Below are positions 53,254 through 62,173 of a stretch of DNA of 64,000 nt, piece after piece (position 1 is the first letter of the stretch; each line of letters opens with the position of its first letter). Below the pieces are notes generated by a model. The model made no database searches. It worked only from the letters and a program-made list of their open reading frames with translations, and was not told the origin of the DNA. Where the stretch lies: NCBI GenBank assembly GCA_025531455.1, contig JAMYHL010000023.1, positions 552,633 through 616,632 of the forward strand, given 5' to 3'. A program made the position numbers and the translations under genes. The stretch is from Apiotrichum sp. Y4204 (Eukaryota; Basidiomycota; Tremellomycetes; Trichosporonales; Trichosporonaceae).

Positions 53254-55131
53254 CTAGTAGTATGAAGGCCTGGACCGCTGCTGTGCCGAGTAGGTGCGGT
53301 ATGCAGCGACAGCAAATGCCACGAACGCGAGGATACCGATCATCTGAAGGTCAGAGAGCAGAAACAACAGGAAACACGAAAATAACAGAAACATCAGGAA
53401 ACACGACAAAAAAAAAAGTCGGGGAAGTAACAGAGATGAGACACAGGGCGGGCAGGTGGCAGTGCCACTGCGCCACGGGGCTGCTAGGATGCCGCGTATC
53501 ACGGCATTACGCCACCAACCCACGGAGACCATATGGTACGTACCTTGAGAAGGAAGAGGAACCAGCTGGCGGCACCACCGCCGCCCGATGCCTTCTTCGG
53601 CGTGCGGCCCTGGAAGACCTGCTGTGCGTTTGCGCTGGCCCCCGGGACGTTGGCCTTCGGGCCGTTAACTGCCCGGTACTGCGGCAACAAGTTGAGGGTA
53701 TAGGTCTGGACTGAGATGATGCTGGGGGTGTGAGCGGAGGTGGACGGACGACTCTCTCTTTGGGATTGCGACGATTGCCCAAGCGCAATTCAACTCACTC
53801 GTGGTTGTCGTGCGCGTCGCCCGTGGCGGCAGTGAAACCGATGAATGGCATCTCAGGGAGAACAATGTCTGAGATGACAAAGCATTTTGTCCACTTGTCC
53901 CACTCCTGGAGATGGAGGTCGAGCTGAAGACCGTGGCCCTTGATGTAAGTGATACGGCCCTTGGTCGCCACATCGCGTCGCCTGAAGTTTTCAGAGCACG
54001 CGGCAATCTCGTGCTGGGCATTGTCGCCGTCCAGGTCATACTTCTTCAGGCCATCACCCATCATGGCCGTCACGCGGGGGAGCGTGTAGGAGTGGCGCGA
54101 GTTGGCGTATCTGAGGTCAGCAGGGGTCAAGAGACATGAGTGGAGGCGGAATGGTGGAGGTCTGATTATTATGGTCCAAGTATGTGGACAAGGTCCTGGC
54201 TCATCCGCATCAACGTCTTGTTGAGATGACCATTCCCAGACCAACAACGCGTCACTTGAATCATAATGTTGCGATATCCTTGAGGGGAATGAATCGACCA
54301 CCCAATTTCGCATCCTGTTCGATCCAAGTGGAAACGCGAACGCCGAACGCGAGTCCAAGCTGCGTGACCGAATCCCGGTTCGCAATTCCAACTCTTCTCC
54401 ATTTTCCTTCCTCATCATTAACACTCACGTGTCAAAGAAGATACCGAGACCAGTGAAGTAGTCCTGGTTACCGAACACGGGGCCCGAAACCGCACGGTCG
54501 CGCGTGATCCACACCGCGAATCCGTCGCCGTAGAAGGACGACGACGTGCCCTCGACCTGGGGTTAGAGGCCAAGCTTGACACAGCAACAGGACCGGTGCG
54601 ATCGGCTGCAGCTTAAGGACACACAGCCCTCCCGCCGGCCGCATACTACACCCACCTTGAACTCAAAGTCCATCTGCCAGTTCTGCACGGCGAGCGGCAT
54701 ACGGCTCCAGAGCCAGCCCTTCTCCGACTGGCGGTCCTGCGTGAGCCGGATGTGCTTGTTCGTGTTCTGCCGTCAGATATATACCTAGTTTCCAAAGCTC
54801 ACGATGATCGTGTCGCCGCCAAAGTCCCACCTGTCGTCAGCACGCGAGCTCCGAGCGGCACCGGCAGCTCACCATCGGTTCTGCAGGTCCGTGTCAACGT
54901 ATGGCGGCGCGATAGAGTGTGTCCTAAGCGCCATGCGCTGCGGGTTAGCATTTCCATGGGACGCGAAGGGAGGTCAGATGTCAGACGATCACGGCTGGGA
55001 ACTGCGGCGGTAGCCGCTCGCCGACATGCCGACATTGCTCTTCCGAAGCCCACCTTCTCAATCATGTCCTCTACGGCTCCGTGGACGGGGGCGACGAGCG
55101 CCGCGATCGCGAGCGCGGCGGGGAAGAGCAT
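53254..55131 (-). CDS. L-type lectin cargo receptor, VIP36/Emp47-like
   Basis: Eight exons on the minus strand: 55131-55054, 54937-54873, 54830-54803, 54766-54656, 54556-54429, 54110-53799, 53721-53544, 53343-53254; 329 residues. One exon is only 28 nt. A signal peptide (MLFPAALAIAALVAPVHG) precedes the lectin domain: HSIAPPYVDTDLQNRWWDFG, HIRLTQDRQSEKGWLWSRMP, FYGDGFAVWITRD, GLGIFFDTYANSRHSY. The last block holds the DTYAN region that binds Ca2+ and mannose. Near the C-terminus is one membrane helix (SWFLFLLKMIGILAFVAFAV) and a short cytosolic tail ending SYY, where related receptors carry aromatic ER-exit signals. The protein should cycle between ER and Golgi, binding high-mannose glycoproteins. 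The length fits VIP36 (about 350). The gene is divergent from the LYR gene. Confidence 0.92.
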
Positions 55132-55439
55132 CGTGTCCGGATATGTGAGGGGTTGTTGGTGAGCTCGAACTCGATGTGCCCAATGTCGTCGGTTGTCGGT
55201 GTTGTCATTTGGCGTTGGCGACGAGGCAGCCGCGGAACGCGTTGCGTGGAGGTCAGGATGAAAGATATTTATACGTCACCCCCATTTATGGAGATGAAAT
55301 TTGCTTCCGTCATTCCATCCAAGACCCGAGATAAGACATCTCCGAGCATCGCGAGCAGGGACGAGCAGAACGCGATGAGAAGCAAGAATCGGGATCGGTT
55401 TTGTATTCATTTTGTTGTTGTCACTGTTCGCTGTTCACG
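55132..55439. promoter_or_regulatory. Divergent promoter, lectin and LYR-protein genes
   Basis: 308 bp between divergent start codons, so both promoters must overlap here. A TATA-like ATTTATACG lies near 55268. No gene. Confidence 0.45.
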
Positions 55440-55916
55440 ATGCGCGGCCCAGGCCTCCAGCACGTACGCCCTCCCCGATTCCCTTCACTGACGGCAGTTT
55501 CTCCTGCACGCCGAGCTTGTCAACGCTTATCGCGCCGCCGTGCGCGCAACGCGTCGTGAGTAGTGGAACGGAGTGGCGGGAGTCGGGCACGGCAAGCTGT
55601 AGGAAACTGGACAGCTTGCCCAGGACCGAACCCTCTCTATGCGCATTTTTGATATCTCTGACTCCAGCGCTCCCTGACTCGGCGACGCGGCGCGAGACGC
55701 TCGACTGGCTGCGGACGGACATTGAGCGCCTGCGCGGCGAGACGGATTTGGTGGGTGGCCTGCATGGTGGCACTGACCCAGCAGGAGAAGCTGCGCGCCA
55801 ACCTGTCTTCGTTCCGCCGCAACCTCAAGATCATGGGGCCGAGCCTCGGGCTTGGCGGACTTAGCCCCGAGACGGGCGCGCGTCTGATCGGACGCGGCGG
55901 GCGGAGAGTCGTGTAG
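55440..55916 (+). CDS. Small LYR-motif mitochondrial protein, LYRM2-like
   Basis: Four small exons: 55440-55463, 55498-55555, 55668-55750, 55782-55916; 99 residues. The joined protein (MRGPGLQHFLLHAELVNAYR, AAVRATRPLPDSATRRETLD, WLRTDIERLRGETD ...) follows the complex1_LYR pattern of LYRM2. An LQHF start leads into an (L/A)YR tripeptide, then R-x-x-x-P-D-x-x-x-R and a basic helix pair. The tripeptide is AYR here rather than LYR. LYR proteins bind mitochondrial acyl-carrier protein and help assemble respiratory complexes; LYRM2 has been linked to complex I. All three introns keep the frame (34, 112 and 31 nt). The gene is convergent with the kinase gene, 122 bp away. Existence is likely; the exact subfamily is less sure. 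Confidence 0.72.
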
Positions 55917-56038
55917 AGACGGAGACCACATTGCACCATCACACATTGCACCATCACCCATCACAGACCATTGCCCATTGTATGATATGCCCACTGCACG
56001 CACTGCATCGCCTGCATCTGCACTAGCATTACAGTACA

Positions 56039-59000
56039 TCACTTTGCCTCGCGCTCGCGGCGGCGGTGGCGCTCGATCTTGACACTCATCTCGTGGTGCT
56101 CGCCACATGCCGCAAGTCTGGACCCAGTCAGCCGCTATCGCCATCAAAGAACTCACTGGGTGGGGCGCTCCATCGCTGGCTCCTCGTCCACAAAGTACGG
56201 CATCTTGAGCGCGTCATCCGCGAGGAGCCGCTTGGCAGGATTGAACGCGAGGAGGCCCTCGACCAGGTCGAGCGCCGCCGGCGAGAGCCATTTCGCAAAG
56301 CTCGCACGGAAGCGCGGCGCGACCACGTCTTTGGGCCGCACGAGCTCGTACCACGGCAGCTCGGTGATGCCCGGCCAGGTGCTCTCGTCCGGCGTGCCCA
56401 TGATGGAATATATGACTTCGAGCTGGTTGATCTCGTCCGAACCCTGGAACACGGGCTTGGTCGTGAAGATCTCGAGTGCGATGCAGCCCGCCGACCAAGT
56501 GTCCACCTCGGGGCCGTAGCATGTCTCGCCCATCAGCAGCTCGGGCGAGCGGTACCAGAGCGTGATTACGCGGTTCGTGTAGTTTCCCCGCCGGTGCTTG
56601 TGGTAGAAGCGCGCGAGGCCAAAGTCGGCGAGCTTGAGCTCGCCGTCACCGTTCAGTAGGATGTTGGAGCCCTTCATGTCGCGGTGCAGGATACCCTGTT
56701 TGTGGAGATATCCCAAACCCGAGAGCATCTGGTAATTGAGCGACTTGATGTTCGCCGGCGTCAGCGCCACCTCGGGGTGTGAGAGGATGCCCGTCAGGTC
56801 GTGGTTCATGTACTCGAGCACCATGTAGACCGATCCTGCCTGTCAGTTAAGTCACGCTCCTCCACACCCACCCTTGGAGACCATCATCTCTAGCAGCCGC
56901 ACGACATTCGGGTGGTGCAGCGCCTGCAGCAGCTTGATCTCGCGCATAGACGTAACGGGGAAGCCGTCCTTCTCCTGCTCCATGCGAATGCGCTTCAGGG
57001 CAACGAGCACACCGCCAGTCGTGCTCTGCGCCTTGTATACTTTGCCGTACGTGCCTTCGCCGACCTGAGCGATGCGCTGGTATCCCTCTCCGGGGGCGGC
57101 ACGCGTCTGCCGCACGGTGACGGCCGAATGCGCAGCTGCGTCCTGCGCCTCCTTCTCCGCCAGGTCCGCCTCGTACCGCATCGCCTGCTCGTGCAGCGTC
57201 TGCAACTCTTGCTGTTCACTCGCGAGCTTGAGCAGCTGGTTGATCTGGTCCAGCTCGAACGCACTCGGTCGGCGGCCAAGGTAATGTAGCAGAAAGTCGC
57301 GCAGAGGCGGCACCTGGTTCTGTCCGAACCACTGCTTGAATGCTGCCGAGACGTATGGCGCAACCGCAGTGAGTTTCCGATTGTACGCAGTCTCCTTGTC
57401 CGCCAGCTGGCCGAGGTACGCATCGGGAGGGAGGAGGCCGGCGCCCTTTGACGGGCTCCACTTGCTCGGACTCCACTGGTCTGAGCGGCGCGGGGAGGGC
57501 GCTCTCGGCGGGTGTCCCTCATCTGCGGCTGCAGCTGGGCCGGCAGCAATAGCACCCTTCAGCCCCCCCGACGCAGGCGCCGGTGCCTGGATGGGGCGCC
57601 AGTTGCCAGCCGGCTTACGCGGGCTTGCGTTCGCGGAGCCGTGTCCGTTCGCAGGGCCGGTGGGTGGTGGACCACGCTGGCGGGGTCCGGTGGGCGGTGC
57701 GCGCCTAAACCCTGGGGGAATGACTGGTGTGGTGGGGGCTGAGGCTAAGAGTGCCGCCGGGGCGGATGGTGGAGATCGCGGTGCAGGCGAGCGCTTCGGC
57801 GCAGACGAGGCGGTCGGCGACGGGCTCCGCGGTACACCCCACTGGCGCATCTTGACGGGGCCGTTGTTGCTCTGTGCGAATGGGCGATCGGCAAGGGGGC
57901 GGGTAGGTGCGGGCTGCCACCGGTCGGTACCGACACGCTCCCTGTCTCTGTCTGCACGGTCGAAACCACGATCACGATCGCCGTCTCTGTCTCTATCTCT
58001 GTCTCTATCTGGCCCCTGGTCCCATTTTCGCGATTTTGGGCCGTATGCGCGCGGCGGCGAATCCGGAGACCGTGCGCCGCGGCCATTAACACTGCGCGGA
58101 CTGGACGTTCGGCGAGGGAGCGGCGAGAGTGAGCGCGTGCTCGACCGCCCACGGCTTGAGGAGCGACCGCGCCGCGGTGGAGAGTAGTCTCGCGCACGCT
58201 TGGCGGCGGGGAGGTCGGGCGATGGCGGGTCGCGCCGCTTGCCCTCTGGTGTGGGGGAGCGCCATCTCGGCGAGGGTCTGGCGTCAGTGGCTAGAACGAT
58301 CTGGGCTGAAAATCGGGATAGAGTACACTACAGAACTATCCCATCCAAGATCAGCCACTCACCTGCGGTCCCTATCACTGTCGGAGTCAGAGTCGGTGAA
58401 GCTCGACCGGCGTGCGGGGCGCTTGGGCCACGGAGAGCGGTCTCGCGACCGCGAGCGGGAGCGCGGGGGCGACCGGCCGACGGGCGACTTGGCGCGCCAC
58501 CCCGACCCCGAGCGCGCGTCGCGGCCGCGCTTCCCATCATCGTCCTTCCACCGCCGGCCCCAGCTCCCCGAGTCGCGGTCCCGGTCACGGTCTCTGTCGC
58601 GATCGCGGTCCAGACTCGAGTCGCGCCGCTTGTCCATTCTCTTCCGGTAGTCGTCCCACGTCCCGCGATCGTCGTCTCGCCTCCTCCACCGGTCTCTCCC
58701 CCGGTCCCTGTCCCTATCTCTATCTCTTGCGTCGGAGCGTCCATCCCTGTCCCTGTCGCGGTCGGCGCGCCGCGTATCCGGCGGCTCGTAGTAGCTGTCG
58801 TTCCTCCGCGCGGCGCTCGGCCCAGGAGACGAGTCCCGGTCCGAGTCCCGGCTTGCCCACGCGTTATGCCTTGTGGCTGTTGAGGTGGACGCCGAGGCGC
58901 GCGCCGCGGCTGGGCGCCAGGTCGACTCGCGCTTCACGGCGGGATGGACGACCGAGTCGCGATCCCGGTCCCGGTCTCGGTTGCGGTCGCGGTCGCGGTC

Positions 59001-59057
59001 TCGGTCATCATCGTCGCGCCGCGAGGAAGGGGGCATGTAGTATGGCGAATCGCTCAT
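56039..59057 (-). CDS. CTK1: CTDK-I/CDK12-type cyclin-dependent kinase with RS-like N-terminus
   Basis: Four exons on the minus strand: 59057-58363, 58277-56872, 56835-56157, 56117-56039; 952 residues. The kinase domain (about 628-920) has GEGTYGKVYKA, the Lys in VALKRIRME, a PITALRE-like helix (FPVTSMREIKLL), HRDMKGSNILLN, DFGLAR and a T-loop NRVITLWYRSPELLMG. The tail LAACGEHHEMSVKIERHRRR matches the family end, so the last 79-nt exon is real rather than the in-frame TGA at 56153. The kinase phosphorylates Ser2 of the Pol II C-terminal repeats with cyclin K/Ctk2. The first ~370 residues are RS/RD/RE-rich (runs of Asp-Arg, SPPRSRSRSRDRSP), like metazoan CDK12/13. A helical segment (SAAFKQWFGQNQVPPLRDFL) lies before the kinase. 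Nuclear. Confidence 0.92.
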
Positions 59058-59432
59058 ATCGCCGCGTTCTGAAGGCGGGGCATCAAATGGGAGTGTAGTA
59101 GATGATGATGAGAATACGGAGAAAGAGAGCAACCCACAACACGCTCTCTCACTCGATGAGCGAAATGGCGTCGAGTGTCGCGAGGCGGCGGCGCGGTATT
59201 GTCGTCACAGGTCCTAATGACTCACCACGTGGCTATTAGAGAAGAGGTTTATCACATTGTAGTAACATTTGCTGAAGATTACAGAAAAATTGTATTCGCT
59301 CCCCTCCCGTTCCCGATGACGACCTCCACTTTTTTTTGACCACCCTGTTGCTGTGAGCTGCGCTGGACGAACGTTTGTTTTCCCTTCGATTTGTGATCAC
59401 ATTCTCAACCACCCATCCCACAAGAAAGCACA
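59058..59432. promoter_or_regulatory. Divergent promoter, CTK1-like and MRI1
   Basis: 375 bp separate the divergent start codons of the kinase and isomerase genes. A run of T (59329-59337) is the only notable stretch; no gene. Confidence 0.45.
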
Positions 59433-60660
59433 ATGTCCGCGCCCAAGGTCCTCCCGGACATGATGACCTCGATCCGCATCACCGCGGACGGCGACGTCGA
59501 GATGGTCGACCAGCTCCTGCTCCCGTGAGTATCCCCCTCTGTTCCCGCTGACAGAAGGCACACCGTGCAGTGGGACAAGGTGTCGACCCCGGAGCAGGCA
59601 TTCGACGCGATTAAGACTATGAAGGTGGGATAAACCATGCTTTAACTCTCTAATCTCTCAGATCCGCGGCGCTCCGGCCATCGCGTCCCTCGCCGCGCTC
59701 TCGGTGCGCAGCCACCTCGCCTCGGAGGACGCCCCAGCCTTCTCCTCCCCCGGAGAGGTGGCGGCGCACGTCGCCCCGATTCTCGACTACCTGCAGTCCT
59801 CGCGCCCGACGGCGGTGAACCTCTCCGAGGCGATGAACCGCATCCGCATGATCCTTGCGCGTGCCAATGCTTCCGAGAGCGCACAGGCGCTCGTCGAGGA
59901 GGTCCGCACCGCGTGCTTCGCCGTACACGAGGAGGACATGGAGCGTAATCGCACGATGGGGCGGCTGGGTGCCGAGTGGCTCTGGAAGCAGCGGGGAGAG
60001 GGCAAGAAGGGCCTCAAGGTCATCACCGTGTGCAACACCGGTTCCCTCGCGACCTCGGGCTACGGCACCGCCATTGGCGTGATCACCGCGCTGTACGAGG
60101 CCGACCACCTCGACACGGCGTACTACGCCCAGACGACGCCGTACCACCAGGGCTCGCGTCTGACTTCGCTCGAGCTCACGACGCTCCGCGTCCCCGCCTG
60201 CATGATCTGCGACACGATGCTCGGCTCGCTGATGCAGCTGCACGACATTGACGGCGTGATTGTAGGCGCGGACCGTATCGTGCGCAACGGCGACACCGCC
60301 AACAAGATCGGCACATACCAGGCGGCTGTCCTGGCGCAGCGCCACGGCGTCCCGTTCCTCGTCGCCGCACCAGTGACGACTGTGGACCTGAGCCTTGCGA
60401 CCGGCGCGGAGATCCACATCGAGCAGCGCCCGCCGGTCGAGGCCACGCTCGTTCGCGGACGTAACGTCGAGACTGGGGACATGGCGGTCGTCCGCATCAC
60501 CCCCGAGGGCGTCGGCGCCGGCCCCGAGGAGTGGAACCAGGTGTACAACCCGTCCTTTGACGTCACGCCTGCAGAGCTCATCTCGGCGATTGTCACCGAG
60601 AAGGGCGTTGCGGTGCGCGCCGAGGGCGCGAAGAGCATCGATGTCGCGTCGGTGTGCTAG
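59433..60660 (+). CDS. MRI1: Methylthioribose-1-phosphate isomerase
   Basis: Three exons: 59433-59524, 59558-59624, 59662-60660; 385 residues. The enzyme converts 5-methylthioribose-1-phosphate to 5-methylthioribulose-1-phosphate in cytosolic methionine salvage. It is homologous to eIF2B regulatory subunits. Family signatures are VDQLLLPHTVQW, MKIRGAPAIASLAALS, the catalytic Cys in VITVCNTGSLATSGYGTA, YYAQTTPYHQGSRLT and the catalytic Asp in IVGADRIVRNGDTANKIGTY. The end is YNPSFDVTPAELISAIVTEKGV. The length fits (yeast 411). The first acceptor is CAGAAG; using the second AG (59557) gives the conserved LLLPHT, using the first inserts one Arg. No missing residues. Confidence 0.96.
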
Positions 60661-60989
60661 AGAATAGATAGTATATGTAATTTTCCGGGTTCTTGTCATA
60701 GCGGTGCGTAGAAGCTGGCCACAAGGGAAAGTCTTGTGCATGTGGGGTCACGTAGTGCGTAGCATGCGTAGTGCACTGTGCTGCGTGCCACGAACTGGAC
60801 ATTTGGATGTGGTGACTGCCACCACAGGATCTGTCAGCCAGGGGCTCCGCTGATGGCAGCCAACCGCCACTGTCTGCAACTCGTGACAACCAGGCTCGTG
60901 TGACGCAATGAAATTCGAGCCATTCCACAAAGGCCGCAATGAATGACATGTATCTCACCTCCTCTTCACTCCATCAGCCCATCTCAAAA
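60661..60989. other. Intergenic region, MRI1 to ATG101
   Basis: 329 bp between same-strand genes. GCGTAG/CGTAGTGC words repeat near 60750-60775. No gene. Confidence 0.5.
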
Positions 60990-61912
60990 TGGATACTCTA
61001 AACCACCTCAAACTCGTGCGTGCCCCTTTTAGCGCCTACTGATAATCAGAGGGTGGAGCGCATACACGCCACGGCAGTAGTCCGCGCGCTGCTCACCGCC
61101 ATCTTCTTCCACCGCCGGCTGGACAACCTCGAGCCGACCACGCTCGATGTGCTCGACACACACGTCGCGGCCGGGCTTGACCCCGAGCTCGAGCGCGAGG
61201 TCGAGAGTAAAGTCGAGGAGTTTGGGGAGATTGTTGATTCCGGCGCGGATTCAGGCGAGGTGGGTGCGGCGCAAGTTGGCTATCATCAGCAAAACAACAG
61301 TCCAGCCCCCAAGCCAGCCAGCCATGTCGTTTGTTGTTCTGACACCAATCCCAGATCGCCGTCGTCTTCCTACAGCGCAAGAACCGCAAGGGGTGGTTTG
61401 CAGTCACCGAGGCGCTCGTTCCCTGGGAAGAGCACCTCGTGAGCATCACATTCGTGACCCGCGCCACGACGAATCCCCTGCCGGGCGCGCTCCTCCAGAT
61501 CCTCACATTCTGTGCAGACAGAAAGGGCAACGTCCCGCCGCTCGTAGGGACCAGTGTGAGTTGACATTACATCACTTTTATTATGTTTTAAACTCACACG
61601 CAGGATCAGAACAACCTCTCGCACCAGATCCTCATCTCCCCTCCCTCCCCTACGGAACTGTTCGCGCCGAGCTCCCCGCCGAGGGGGAGCGAGCCGCGCG
61701 CGTTCCCGCCCCCGCCGAGACCAAGTACCGCGCCCGTCGCGGCGGTTATCGATTCGCCTGTGCCGCTCGCGGCGCGCTCGGCTTCCCCGGCCAGCGCTAT
61801 GGGGTACCTTGGCCAGGCGAAGGATGGGTTCCTTGCCGGTGCGAAGGCTGCGGGGGCGGGGGTTGGGTGGGGTGGACGTGCGGTTGGGGCGGCGTTTGGC
61901 GGAAGGGGATAG
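60990..61912 (+). CDS. ATG101: Autophagy initiation factor Atg101
   Basis: Four exons: 60990-61016, 61050-61259, 61355-61555, 61604-61912; 248 residues. Atg101 is the HORMA-fold partner of Atg13 in the autophagy-initiating kinase complex of fungi other than budding yeast. The sequence follows the family: RVERIHATAVVRALLTAIFF, HRRLDNLEPTTLDVLD, then AVVFLQRKNRKGWFAVTEAL, VPWEEHLVSITFVTR, GNVPPLVGTSDQNNLSHQIL. The last ~90 residues are a Pro/Ser-rich and then Gly/Ala-rich tail (GYLGQAKDGFLAGAKAAGAG), longer than I expect for the family. The first exon is only 27 nt. The family is firm; the tail is unusual but in frame with good splice sites. Confidence 0.9.
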
Positions 61913-62173
61913 ACGGGGAGAAATGTGGCCTGTGTAGTGCTTGTCGTGTTGTGTCTCTAGTTGTATCGTATGTGATGGGTATGCTCTAATCGCGTTATCA
62001 CCTCGCTTCTCGTCTCATTGTGATCTCCATTCCATTACATCGGATACATGTTACTACGGTATCCGCTATTTTACTCATACATCTAGGTCGCTCACAAATC
62101 CCAAGACAAGATACCAAGGCGTGTCGGCTGGTCTCTCGTCGTCTGTCGCTGCTGCTCACATAGTGTCTCGCCT

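Noticed and set aside
56153..56155. In-frame stop at the end of the main kinase exon as the true end of the CTK1-like protein
   Set aside because: A good GT-AG intron (56156-56118) removes it, and the added exon encodes the GEHHE-type tail typical of the family.
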